Notes: a model not told the origin generated them from the sequence alone. DNA of 18,165 nt from JBLHGN01 sp047616325 (GCA_047616325.1 JBLHGN010000041.1:1-18165), one strand, 5' to 3'; counted from the first letter of the stretch, positions 7,596 through 15,162 are shown. Made by a program: numbers and translations.

Positions 7596-7733
7596 TTAAT
7601 CGCCGAGGTTTTTTTCTGCTTTTTGTATTTCTGCTTTTAATTGGCATTTGATTTTTTTTGAACCGCACCCCGGACAGCCTCCCTGGATGATTTTGCTGCC
7701 TTTATAACCGCAGTCTATACATGTATAAGGCAT
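7596..7733 (-). CDS. 45-residue zinc-ribbon micro-protein
   Basis: This short frame has a strong ribosome binding site (GGGAGG, 5-6 bases before ATG 7733). The sequence begins MPYTCIDCGYKG and contains GGCPGCGSKKIKC. Cys5, Cys8, Cys20 and Cys23 form two CxxC knuckles (one C-P-G-C-G), the pattern of a rubredoxin-like or zinc-ribbon fold. A fifth Cys30 and a Lys/Glu/Ala helix follow to residue 45. It probably binds one Zn2+ and may contact RNA or protein. The N-terminus resembles, from memory, short zinc-ribbon proteins better known in archaea (MPH-x-C-x-x-C-G...GCP-x-CG), but I cannot name a family. A weak hairpin, ATTAAG/CTTAAT, overlaps its stop. It lies between the antiporter pair and acnB, all on the minus strand. 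Confidence 0.7.
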   Translation of the reverse strand: MPYTCIDCGYKGSKIIQGGCPGCGSKKIKCQLKAEIQKAEKNLGD

Positions 7734-7860
7734 TTGACCTCCCATCCAGCAGCGGATTGCTTAAAGAAATAAACGCTTAAGTTCTGTTGAAAAATAAAAT
7801 GATTCGATAAAGTTTAGACGGAAAAAGCAAGCGTAGGGAAAAAAATGCTCTATTATTAAA

Positions 7861-7895
7861 AATAAAAACGCCGACGGCGGAAGCGCATCGGCGTT
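7861..7895 (-). terminator. Intrinsic terminator of acnB
   Basis: On the minus strand AACGCCGA (plus 7888-7895) pairs with TCGGCGTT (plus 7867-7874). It is followed by TTTTTATTTTTAA, a near-continuous U-run in the transcript. It begins 23 bases after the acnB stop. It separates acnB from the zinc-ribbon gene downstream on the same strand, which therefore probably has its own promoter in 7734-7860. Confidence 0.88.
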
Positions 7896-7918
7896 ATCGG
7901 TTTCTAGATACTTATATT

Positions 7919-10543
7919 TTACATTTTGACTTCTTCGATCTCTGTAGCAGCGATGCGCTTTCCGTTTTCTGCGCCTTTTACGAAGGATTCAATTTGATCA
8001 AAATTCATATATCGAAAAATCTCTTTCGACATCGAATCAATCTTAGAAGCGTACTGTAGATATTCTTCCGGTGTCGGGAGCTTGCCCAAAATTCCGCCAA
8101 TAGCTGCCAATTCAGCTGAAGTGAGGTAGACGTTAGCGCCCGTACCCAGGCGATTGGGGAAGTTGCGTGTGGAGGTTGATAACACTGTAGCGCCGTCGGC
8201 GACTCGCGCTTGGTTGCCCATGCACAAAGAGCAGCCCGGCATCTCCATGCGAGCACCTTTTGCACCGAATATGTTGTAGTAACCTTCTTCGCGTAATGTA
8301 TGTTCGTCCATTTTGGTAGGCGGAGACATCCAAAAGCGTGCTTTGAGCGGACCGGGTGTAGATTGGAACAGCTTGCCGGCAGCACGGAAATGGCCGATAT
8401 TTGTCATACAGGAACCGATAAAAACTTCATCGACAGTGTCGCCGGCAACTTCTGAGAGTAGTCTCGCATCGTCGGGGTCATTCGGGCAGCAAACCACAGG
8501 TTCGGTGATGTCATTTAGATCAATTTCAATAACGGCGGCATATTCGGCATCGGCATCTGCGGCGAGAAGGCTAGGTTCGGCGAGCCAGTCCTCCATTTTC
8601 TTCGCACGGCGTTCAAGAGTACGTCGATCTCCATAGCCTTCCGCCACCATCCAGCGAAGTAGGGTGATGTTTGAACGCAGGTATTCAGCGATGGAATCTT
8701 CCGGCATCTTGATTGTACAGCCCGCTGCTGAGCGCTCTGCGGATGCATCAGATAACTCAAACGCCTGTTCAACCGTGAGTTCGCTTAGACCTTCTATCTC
8801 CAGAATTTTTCCTGAAAAAATGTTTTTCTTGCCCTTTTTCTCGACTGTTAGCATGCCTTCTTTAATGGCGTAGTAGGGTATAGCGTGCACTAAATCTCGC
8901 AAAGTTATGCCCGGACGCATTTTGCCTTTAAAGCGTACCAATACCGATTCCGGCATATCCAGTGGCATTACGCCGGTGGCCGCAGCGAACGCGACAAGAC
9001 CCGAACCAGCAGGGAAGGAAATACCCATGGGAAAACGGGTGTGGGAATCGCCTCCGGTGCCTACAGTGTCAGGCAGTAGCATGCGGTTTAACCACGAGTG
9101 AATAATGCCGTCACCGGGGCGAAGCGACACGCCGCCGCGATTCATAATAAAATCGGGAAGAGTATGTTGCGTGTCGATATCCACGGGCTTGGGATAGGCT
9201 GCAGTGTGACAAAAAGACTGCATGGTTAAATCGGCAGAAAATCCCAAACATGCCAGATCTTTGAGCTCGTCGCGAGTCATTGGGCCGGTTGTATCCTGTG
9301 AGCCAACCGTAGTCATAAAGGGTTCACAGTAACTGCCTGGGCGTACACCTTTCCCTTCGGGCAAACCACAGGCTCTGCCAACCATTTTCTGGGCAAGGGT
9401 AAAACCTTTGTCACTCTCAAGGGGCGTGGCGGGTTGCTTGAATAGGTCTGAAGTGGGTAAACCGAGTGATTGGCGCGCTTTAGTGGTCAAACCACGTCCA
9501 ATAATTAGGTTAATGCGTCCGCCGGCGCGAACCTCGTCCAACAATACGTCCGATTTCAATTGAAACTCAGAAATTACTCCGCCGGCTTCATTTAAAATCT
9601 TGCCTTCGTAAGGACGTATTTCGACGACATCACCCATGCCGAGATCATCAACGGGTGCTTCAAATACTAGTGCACCAGCATCTTCCATTGTGTTGTAAAA
9701 AATAGGGGCTACTTTGCTGCCAATGCAAATGCCGCCGCCACGTTTGTTGGGTACGCCGGGCATATCGTCGCCAAAGAACCAAAGTACTGAGTTGGTGGCC
9801 GACTTGCGCGAAGAGCCGGTGCCCACCACATCTCCAACAAACGCGACCGGAAAGCCTTTGGCCTTCACCGCTTCAATTTGTGCGGTAGGTCCGTTTACGC
9901 CGGGTTCGCTGGGCTCAATGCCTTCTCGCGCCATTTTGTACATGGCTAAAGCATGCAGGGGGATATCTGGGCGCGACCACGCATCTTGGGCGGGCGACAA
10001 GTCATCAGTGTTTGTTTCACCTGTGACTTTAAATATGCTCACTTTGATGGATTCGGCAACAGCATCTCTATTGGTAAACCATTCGGCGTCAGACCATGAC
10101 TGAACAACGCCTTGGGCGTGAGAATTTCCCGCCTGCGCTTTTTGTTCAACGTCGTGAAAGGCGTCGAACATCAGCAGGGTATGCTTGAGTTCATCTGCTG
10201 CAACGCTAGCTAACTCGGCGTTGTCGAGTAGCTCAACCAGGGTCGTGATGTTATAGCCGCCGTGCATGTTGCCAAGAAGTGTGATCGCCTGTGGTTTATC
10301 GATAAGCGGTGACATGGCTTCGTCGGCTAAAATGGCCGACAGAAAACTGGCTTTTACATAGGCTGCTTCATCGACGCCAGGCGGTACGCGAGTGCTAAGT
10401 AGATCCAGTAAATATGTTTCTTCACCGGCGGGCGGCGCTTTTAGTAAGCCTACAAGGTCGGCCACTTGCTCAGCGGTAAGAGGTTTCGGGGGTATCCCCA
10501 GGGCTTCGCGTTCTGCTACATGTTCACGATAAGCTTTAAGCAC
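7919..10543 (-). CDS. acnB: Aconitate hydratase B (bifunctional aconitase / 2-methylisocitrate dehydratase)
   Basis: The 874-residue product interconverts citrate and isocitrate via cis-aconitate in the TCA cycle. In this family it may also act on 2-methyl-cis-aconitate and, as apo-protein, bind mRNA. It has the AcnB arrangement: N-terminal helical (HEAT-like) domain, swivel domain (about 165-370, including GDVVGTGSSRKSATNSVLWF), then the catalytic domains. The [4Fe-4S] ligands are Cys712 (GSCMTNIGHF), Cys771 and Cys774 (MPGCSLCMGNQAR). These match E. coli Cys710/769/772 with a constant shift of two. The length is usual for the family. The start is GTG at 10543 (minus strand), supported by AGAGGA about 9 bases upstream and by the MLKAYREHVAER N-terminus. 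The gene is monocistronic: it has its own terminator downstream and a 515-base divergent promoter region upstream. Confidence 0.97.
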   Translation of the reverse strand: MLKAYREHVAEREALGIPPKPLTAEQVADLVGLLKAPPAGEETYLLDLLSTRVPPGVDEAAYVKASFLSAILADEAMSPLIDKPQAITLLGNMHGGYNITTLVELLDNAELASVAADELKHTLLMFDAFHDVEQKAQAGNSHAQGVVQSWSDAEWFTNRDAVAESIKVSIFKVTGETNTDDLSPAQDAWSRPDIPLHALAMYKMAREGIEPSEPGVNGPTAQIEAVKAKGFPVAFVGDVVGTGSSRKSATNSVLWFFGDDMPGVPNKRGGGICIGSKVAPIFYNTMEDAGALVFEAPVDDLGMGDVVEIRPYEGKILNEAGGVISEFQLKSDVLLDEVRAGGRINLIIGRGLTTKARQSLGLPTSDLFKQPATPLESDKGFTLAQKMVGRACGLPEGKGVRPGSYCEPFMTTVGSQDTTGPMTRDELKDLACLGFSADLTMQSFCHTAAYPKPVDIDTQHTLPDFIMNRGGVSLRPGDGIIHSWLNRMLLPDTVGTGGDSHTRFPMGISFPAGSGLVAFAAATGVMPLDMPESVLVRFKGKMRPGITLRDLVHAIPYYAIKEGMLTVEKKGKKNIFSGKILEIEGLSELTVEQAFELSDASAERSAAGCTIKMPEDSIAEYLRSNITLLRWMVAEGYGDRRTLERRAKKMEDWLAEPSLLAADADAEYAAVIEIDLNDITEPVVCCPNDPDDARLLSEVAGDTVDEVFIGSCMTNIGHFRAAGKLFQSTPGPLKARFWMSPPTKMDEHTLREEGYYNIFGAKGARMEMPGCSLCMGNQARVADGATVLSTSTRNFPNRLGTGANVYLTSAELAAIGGILGKLPTPEEYLQYASKIDSMSKEIFRYMNFDQIESFVKGAENGKRIAATEIEEVKM

Positions 10544-11058
10544 AATAGGTGTCCTCTAAATGATGGGCTAATATTTCAAATGTTTAAGGGTTAAATGTAG
10601 TAAATCTTGGATCTGACAATTTTTTAACCGTAAGGGGTATTCAACACGCTTTCAAAAGCGGAAAAATTTGCTTCAATGGTGAAATTTTAGGAGTAACGAA
10701 GAAAATTGCACTAAGATAGCCCAAAAAAAGCAATAATGTCGTCTAGGTTGCTCCGAATTGCTTAAAACCAAATTTACTTAATATTTACTCAATAAATAGT
10801 ACGTTATATTTAAAAAATTGGAACGCTATTCTACTCGATTGTTCTGAAACTGTTAAGGCTGGCTGGTGCCCATGGTATTCCCCGGCCCTAGCTAGTGCTG
10901 CAGTGACGTGACGCACAAAGCCTACGAAGGTAAGTGATTGATTTTTAAAGAAAATATAATCGAAATTTTATTTGCGATTATCGTAAAAACACGTGAAGAG
11001 CTACATAACGATATAATGACAAAAAGCGTTGATAAGAACTCACATTGGCAAATAACTC
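10544..11058. promoter_or_regulatory. Divergent promoter region between acnB and the DUF1289 gene
   Basis: This 515-base AT-rich spacer has no gene. It must hold the start signals for acnB (leftward) and for the DUF1289-miaE pair (rightward). Signals seen: a possible leftward -35 TTGTCA (complement of 10614-10619) with a poor -10 seventeen bases on; a rightward TATAAT at 11012-11017 without a good -35; a hairpin CGCTT-TCAA-AAGCG near 10650-10663; and an inverted repeat ATAATCG (10956-10962) / CGATTAT (10975-10981). None is strong enough to fix a transcription start. Confidence 0.45.
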
Positions 11059-11550
11059 GTGAAAAACAAAGTTGTAAGAAAATTGAAGTCAGACGAAACT
11101 ATTAAATCGCCATGTATCGGGGTTTGCTCCACAGGAATAGGAGATCTGGTATGTCGCGGTTGTAAGCGATTTACCCATGAAGTGATCCAATGGAACAGTT
11201 ACAGCAATGACGAGAAGCTCACTATCCAAAATCGCTTGGACTATCTGCTTCGGCAGGTGATTAGTGCTCGGATTGCCATTGTCGACGAGCTACGCTTAAA
11301 AACGGAAATGGATAGGCTGCATATACGTTACAGTGCCGCCGCAAGCCCATATACCTGGTTGTTCGACGTGCTCAAAGCCGGCGCCAGTCAAATTGAATCC
11401 CTAGAGACCTTTGGTTGTGAATCTGTTGCAAGCAAAAGTGCAAAGAAAGTCACAGCCAACAAACGGCTTGATTTCATAGCGCTGCGCGACGAGATCGATG
11501 CGGATTTTTTTATCTTATCTTCAGTGCACTATCAAAGATATTTTCAATAG
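11059..11550 (+). CDS. DUF1289 domain protein with a long C-terminal extension
   Basis: Residues 17-50 form a DUF1289 motif: SPCIGVCSTGIGDLVCRGCKRF with Cys19, Cys23, Cys32 and Cys35, followed by EVIQWNSYSNDEK. The family is small, of unknown function, and its four cysteines are expected to bind metal. Many members have only about 60-80 residues. This one has 163, and the extra 110 (helical up to about 100, then a Lys/Ser linker and a final acidic-hydrophobic segment) match nothing I recognise. The start is GTG at 11059 with no strong ribosome binding site. The first Met in the frame lies well inside the protein, after the Cys motif, so the GTG is needed. miaE follows after 31 bases in the same direction, so they are likely co-transcribed. 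Confidence 0.75.
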   Translation: MKNKVVRKLKSDETIKSPCIGVCSTGIGDLVCRGCKRFTHEVIQWNSYSNDEKLTIQNRLDYLLRQVISARIAIVDELRLKTEMDRLHIRYSAAASPYTWLFDVLKAGASQIESLETFGCESVASKSAKKVTANKRLDFIALRDEIDADFFILSSVHYQRYFQ

Positions 11551-11581
11551 CGCAAGACCTTGCGGAATCGTAACTAATACT

Positions 11582-12184
11582 ATGAAAACTATTCACCAAT
11601 TTTTACTTTGTTCTACACCAGACGCGTGGATCAAGGAAGCCGTTAAGCATCAAGAATTATTGCTTATCGATCATGCAAACTGTGAAAGAAAAGCGGCCAG
11701 TACAGCAATGACGCTTATGCACCGCTATGTGGATGATTTTGAATTGCTTAATAAAATGTCCCGCCTTGCCCGAGAAGAACTGCGACATTTTGAACAAGTT
11801 ATCGCTATTATGAAGGCCCGCCATATCGACTATGTTCAAATCACACCTTCCCGCTATGCATCAGAATTGCGTAAGCCGATGCGCACGTTTGAGCCCGCCC
11901 GACTGATCGATACGCTTGTCGTCGGGGCCATTATTGAAGCGAGATCCTGCGAACGTTTTGAAAAGCTTGCTCCACATCTCGACCCAGAGTTAGAGGGCTT
12001 CTATGTGTCTCTTTTAAAGTCTGAGTCTCGTCACTACCAAGACTATCTGAATTTAGCAAAAGAGGCTGCTGGAGAAACGGAGATAAACGATCGTATCCGC
12101 TTGTTTTTATCTCGAGATAAAAATCTAGTAGAGGCAAGTGATACTGAATTCAGGTTTCACTCCGGTGTGCCGGAAGAAAAATAA
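11582..12184 (+). CDS. miaE: tRNA-(ms2io6A37)-hydroxylase MiaE
   Basis: The 200-residue product is a diiron monooxygenase that hydroxylates the isopentenyl group of ms2i6A at position 37 of tRNAs reading UNN codons. The ferritin-like four-helix pattern supplies the iron ligands: Glu35 (HANCERKAAS), Glu66-x2-His69 (REELRHFEQV), Glu119 (GAIIEARSCERF) and Glu148-x2-His151 (SESRHYQDYL). Length and motifs agree with gammaproteobacterial MiaE. I start at ATG 11582 because the N-terminus MKTIHQFLL fits the family. The same frame is open 28 codons further upstream, overlapping the DUF1289 gene, but that extension has no resemblance to the family. No GC-rich terminator follows; an AT-rich hairpin (AAATTAT-ATCAG-ATAATTT near 12233-12251) could serve. 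Confidence 0.93.
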   Translation: MKTIHQFLLCSTPDAWIKEAVKHQELLLIDHANCERKAASTAMTLMHRYVDDFELLNKMSRLAREELRHFEQVIAIMKARHIDYVQITPSRYASELRKPMRTFEPARLIDTLVVGAIIEARSCERFEKLAPHLDPELEGFYVSLLKSESRHYQDYLNLAKEAAGETEINDRIRLFLSRDKNLVEASDTEFRFHSGVPEEK

Positions 12185-12373
12185 GGAAAATACTGTATGC
12201 TTCGAGTAATGTGTAGGGAGCTATATTGCTTAAATTATATCAGATAATTTCATGCATTGAATTGTTCATTTTTTTATGGAAAGATGCCTTGTCATTGGGT
12301 GAAGCGCAGCTGGTTCATGCTAAACCAATACTAAGCCGGCGCTATGCATAACTTTGAGTTTTGGTGTTTAAGC

Positions 12374-12593
12374 CTAAACTAATCGAATACGTCTCGCCAA
12401 ATCTATCGCGCCAAGTCTTGCGTCGTAATCATAAGTTAAAAATTTTCTTACGCTTAAATTAAGTTCTACTGAAGCACCACTTCTAGCTAAGCGCACATTT
12501 AATTTTGAAGCTATACGGACACTATAGCGTCCAGGGCGTCGCTTTTTAATGGCTTAAACGGAATTATTCTACCTACTCGACTTGCAACTACTC
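12374..12593 (-). pseudogene. Frameshifted C-terminal remnant of a ClpB/ClpA-type AAA+ protein
   Basis: Two minus-strand frames joined by a frameshift near 12512-12524 together read like the end of a Clp/HSP100 second AAA+ module. The upstream piece gives SRVGRIIPFKPLKSDALDAI (about 12582-12520), the usual junction after the arginine finger (xNRxxxIIxFxPLxxxALxxIV). The downstream piece, ending at TAG 12374-12376, gives RLARSGASVELNLSVRKFL, then YDYDARLGAIDLARRIR. This is the ClpB-D2-small pattern L-x3-G-x2-V-E-L ... Y-D-x3-G-A-x2-L-x-R-x-I. Nothing recognisable remains upstream of 12593; Walker motifs, N-terminal domain and start are gone. It could come from ClpB, ClpA, a T6SS ClpV or a stand-alone AAA+ protein; the remnant is too short to choose. 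Confidence 0.65.
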
Positions 12594-12819
12594 AGCGAGT
12601 AAATAAAAAACAACTAGATACATAATTTTTTAATTTCCTCAGCTTCGATGTAAGCGGCAATACGACGTATAAGGCGCCCGCATCTCTCTTATAAGTTCGC
12701 CAAATAAATTGGAGATGACTGTCCGCGAGTGGAAAATATAAATCCCGCTCAACGCAACACAAGGCGAAAAGTTCCCCCTCAAAACCAGTGGTAAAATAGC
12801 AGTAGTTACTTACACGGCT
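12594..12819. other. Gene-free stretch between the AAA+ remnant and the transposase
   Basis: No frame or motif stands out. The outer left end of the IS66 element should lie here, but with the right end missing there is no partner sequence to identify the terminal repeat. The AAA+ remnant stops being recognisable at its left border, so the insertion may be what removed the rest of that gene; this is inference. Confidence 0.4.
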
Positions 12820-13736
12820 TTGTTTACTTCTTTGACATTAGACACAATAGATATTGATGCAACGCTTAGTGAAGTTGTGCGTCTGTTTAAAGAAGACACG
12901 ACTATATCGCCTGCATTAAAATCATTGGTGTCGATTTTAATAGCAGTGATTAAACTGTTGACTAACCGTATCGGTTTAAATAGTCGAAATAGCAGTAAAC
13001 CGCCGTCTTCTGATGTCAACCCAAAAAAACAAGAACGCAAGAAATTCCAAAAAAAGAACGGTGGTCAACTGGTTCATGTCGGCACGACGCTGATACAAAT
13101 TGAAGGGCCTGACGATATTGAGTTAGTACAAATTGATCGGCGCACGCTACCAAAAGGCAATTACGAAAACGCCGGCATAGAAAAGCGGCAAGTGTTTGAT
13201 ATTACTATTTCTCGATGGGTTTTTGAATGTCAGGCTGAGTATTGATCAATAAGACAAGTGGGGAGCGCTATACCGCGTCGTTTCCTGAGTGGGTTAATAA
13301 AGCCGTACAATATGGCAACAAACTCAAAGCACATGCGGTTTATATGTCGCAATACCAATTGCTACCCTACAACCGGGTTCAGGAATTCTTCACCCAACAA
13401 ATGGGCATCTCCTTGAGTGAAGGATCGGTCTACAATTTTAATGTGGAAGCGTTTAAAAAGTCCAAACCGTTTGAGGATATTGCTAAACAGCGGTTGACCG
13501 ACGCAGCGCTGTTACATGTCGATGAAACTGGGATTAATGTCAACTGTGATAGACACTGGCTGCACTGTGCAACGAATGCCTCATGGACCTATTTCTTTGC
13601 ACATAAAAAACGGGGCAATGAAGCTACCAATTCAGTCGAGATATTGTCCGCGTTTAAAGGTGTGCTGTGTCATGATCATTGGAAACCCTATTATTGCTAT
13701 ACCGATTGTCTTCACGCCTTATGTAATGCGCATTAG
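12820..13736 (+). pseudogene. IS66-family transposase gene, frameshifted and 3'-truncated (insertion sequence remnant)
   Basis: Two overlapping frames (12820-13245 and 13242-13736) are halves of one IS66-type DDE transposase. The first has the NSRNSSKPPSSD segment, a basic stretch, GGQLVHVGTTL and QVFDITISR. The second has AVYMSQYQLLPYNRVQEFF, LLHVDETGINV (first catalytic Asp) and VLCHDHWKPY (second Asp). The halves rejoin if one base is restored near 13240, where QAE is followed out of frame by INKTSGE. The gene breaks off at CNAH, just before the usual H-L-R-E-L, and a stop follows at once. The last third with the catalytic Glu is missing, so no active transposase is made. The first start is a TTG (12820 or 12832). 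No right end exists and I could not define the left terminal repeat in 12594-12819. Confidence 0.9.
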
Positions 13737-13753
13737 TTTGTTTTCTGGTTTGG

Positions 13754-13774
13754 GGTAGGGCAGCTATGCCTACC
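13754..13774. repeat. Small hairpin between the transposase remnant and lpxH
   Basis: GGTAGG (13754-13759) pairs with CCTACC (13769-13774) around a 9-base loop. The sequence after it on the minus strand (CCAAACCAG) has no T-run, so I do not call it a terminator of lpxH. A run of six T on the plus strand begins some 10 bases further on. Confidence 0.5.
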
Positions 13775-13789
13775 TCAGTGGTCGATTTT

Positions 13790-14530
13790 TTAGTCGTTTA
13801 TTGGAAAGCTAATTAATTCAAACCCCGATCTTTGAACCAGCAAATACCAGCCGTGTTCATCCCAGTCGCCTAAAACTATACGTTCGCATTGCTGATCTTC
13901 CTCAGTAAATACATGTCGCTTGGGGCGGTGGGTGTGTCCGTGGATCATTAAGTTTACCTGTGTGCGACGCAATACATCGTCGACGCTTTTCTGCGTAACA
14001 TCCATAATGTCTTTTCTTTTATTGCTATTAATGCGCGCACTTCGAAATCGCATATAAGCGGCTATGGCGCGGCGAACAATAAGAGGGTAGGCTAGTTTTT
14101 GATTTTGCCAGCTGGGCTCGCGTACGAGGTCGCGAAATTTTTGGTATTCGATATCATCTGTACACAAACTATCGCCGTGAAGTAGTACGGCGCTGTGACC
14201 GTAAAGGTCGATAACTGTTTCTTCATCGAGCAAGCTTAGTTGCGTTTCAGCTGCAAAACGATCACCGATAAGAAAATCTCGATTGCCGTGCATGAAATAG
14301 ATGCGGGTGCCACGATTGGCACATTGGCGTAAATTTTGTTTTACGCGATCGATAAAGGGAGTGCGGTGATCATCGCCTATCCACGCGTTAAAAAAATCGC
14401 CTAGAATGTAAATGGCTTCGGCATTTTTAGCCGTGTGGTGAAGAAACTGGAAGAAGGCTTCTGCCACAGCGGGGCGAGAAGCCTCTAGATGCAGATCCGA
14501 AATAAAATAGGTTTGCGGATTATCTGCCAT
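13790..14530 (-). CDS. lpxH: UDP-2,3-diacylglucosamine diphosphatase LpxH (lipid A synthesis)
   Basis: The 246-residue product cleaves UDP-2,3-diacylglucosamine to lipid X and UMP, the fourth step of lipid A synthesis, at the inner face of the inner membrane. It is a calcineurin-like metallophosphoesterase. Metal ligands are visible: Asp12 and His14 (ISDLHLE), Asp45 (YILGDFFNAW), Asn83 (MHGNRD), His118 (LLHGDS), and His197 and His199 (MIHGHTH), matching E. coli Asp8/His10/Asp41/Asn79/His114/His195/His197 in order and spacing. GDDH replaces the more common GDDD after AWI, a minor difference. It starts at ATG 14530, 23 bases after ppiB, and is probably translated from the ppiB transcript. It indicates an LPS-bearing outer membrane. 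Its downstream side is now the IS66 remnant. Confidence 0.95.
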   Translation of the reverse strand: MADNPQTYFISDLHLEASRPAVAEAFFQFLHHTAKNAEAIYILGDFFNAWIGDDHRTPFIDRVKQNLRQCANRGTRIYFMHGNRDFLIGDRFAAETQLSLLDEETVIDLYGHSAVLLHGDSLCTDDIEYQKFRDLVREPSWQNQKLAYPLIVRRAIAAYMRFRSARINSNKRKDIMDVTQKSVDDVLRRTQVNLMIHGHTHRPKRHVFTEEDQQCERIVLGDWDEHGWYLLVQRSGFELISFPIND

Positions 14531-14553
14531 TGTCGAGCACCTTAAGTTTTCGG

Positions 14554-15045
14554 CTAAGCGACGGTGACAGATTCGATAATCACAGACTCTACTGGCACGT
14601 CTTGGTGGCCATCCTTATTTCCTGTTGCCACCTTTTTAATGGTGTCTACTACGTCCATGCCTTCACTTACCTTACCGAATACACAGTATCCCCAGCCATT
14701 AGCATTTTTGCCGCTGTGGTTTAGAAAACTATTGTTCTTTATATTTATAAAAAACTGTGCAGATGCGCTATGTGGGTCAGAGGTGCGCGCCATGGCCACG
14801 GTGCCAAGTTCGTTTTTTAAGCCGTTGTCGGCTTCATTTTGAATGTTTGCGCGGGTCTCTTTTTGTTGCATGTCTGAGTCAAAACCGCCACCTTGCACCA
14901 TAAATCCATCAATTACTCTGTGAAATATGGTGCCATTGTAGTAGCCGTCTTCGGCGTATTGTTTAAAATTTGCGGCTGTTATCGGAGCTTTTTCGAAATC
15001 AAGTTCCAGCGCAATGTCGCCAAAATCTGTATGTAAAGTGATCAT
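14554..15045 (-). CDS. ppiB: Cytoplasmic peptidyl-prolyl cis-trans isomerase B (cyclophilin)
   Basis: This 163-residue cyclophilin has no signal peptide, so it is the cytoplasmic PpiB rather than the periplasmic PpiA. It catalyses cis-trans isomerisation at proline and assists folding. Core motifs are NFKQYAEDGYYNGTIFHRVI (about 27-46) with the catalytic Arg in FHR, DGFMVQGGG, MARTSDPHSASAQFFI and GWGYCVFGKV. AAGG lies 6 bases before the ATG at 15045. It is the first gene of a ppiB-lpxH pair and diverges from glnS across a 246-base gap. The order lpxH-ppiB-glnS-cysS is the one I recall from Pseudomonas. Confidence 0.96.
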   Translation of the reverse strand: MITLHTDFGDIALELDFEKAPITAANFKQYAEDGYYNGTIFHRVIDGFMVQGGGFDSDMQQKETRANIQNEADNGLKNELGTVAMARTSDPHSASAQFFINIKNNSFLNHSGKNANGWGYCVFGKVSEGMDVVDTIKKVATGNKDGHQDVPVESVIIESVTVA

Positions 15046-15110
15046 TTGGGGCCTTTTTTGTTCAGTGTGGGTAATAAAACTCCGGCAAAAGCGCGCAGAT
15101 GAAATATTTC

Positions 15111-15145
15111 CACAGGTCTAATTCGATTTATACCTGTGCACAGGT
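15111..15145. promoter_or_regulatory. Perfect 14-bp palindrome plus a third half-site upstream of glnS (possible operator)
   Basis: ACCTGTGCACAGGT at 15132-15145 equals its own reverse complement. Another CACAGGT half lies at 15111-15117, so three copies of the ACAGGT element sit within 35 bases. The palindrome ends 11 bases before the TATAAT box of glnS and covers the place where its -35 box should be. That is a good position for a repressor dimer, or for an activator replacing the weak -35. The binding protein is unknown. The site also lies between divergent ppiB and glnS and could affect both. Confidence 0.5.
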
Positions 15146-15162
15146 CAGGAGGCGGCTATAAT
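15134..15162 (+). promoter_or_regulatory. Probable glnS promoter
   Basis: A consensus -10 TATAAT at 15157-15162 points toward glnS, giving a leader of about 120 bases. No good -35 exists at the proper distance: with a 17-base spacer the hexamer is CTGTGC, inside the palindrome. The promoter is therefore either weak or dependent on a factor bound there. Confidence 0.6.

Noticed and set aside
8005..8385. 126-codon frame inside acnB on the same strand
   Set aside because: It is in another frame of a highly conserved acnB segment that includes Fe-S cluster ligands; composition is unlike a real protein.
9714..10103. 129-codon frame antisense to acnB
   Set aside because: It mirrors the conserved acnB swivel domain, with no start signal or recognisable motif.
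11498..11581. Upstream extension of miaE by 28 codons
   Set aside because: It would overlap the DUF1289 gene and has no similarity to the MiaE N-terminus; ATG 11582 gives the expected length.
12319..12373. Inverted repeat GCTAAACCAA / TTGGTGTTTAAGC resembling an integron attC site
   Set aside because: The core sites do not fit RYYYAAC/GTTRRRY and the arms pair only with two unpaired insertions; there is no integrase or cassette nearby.
13754..13774. Hairpin as an intrinsic terminator of lpxH
   Set aside because: No T-run follows on the minus strand; kept only as a repeat.
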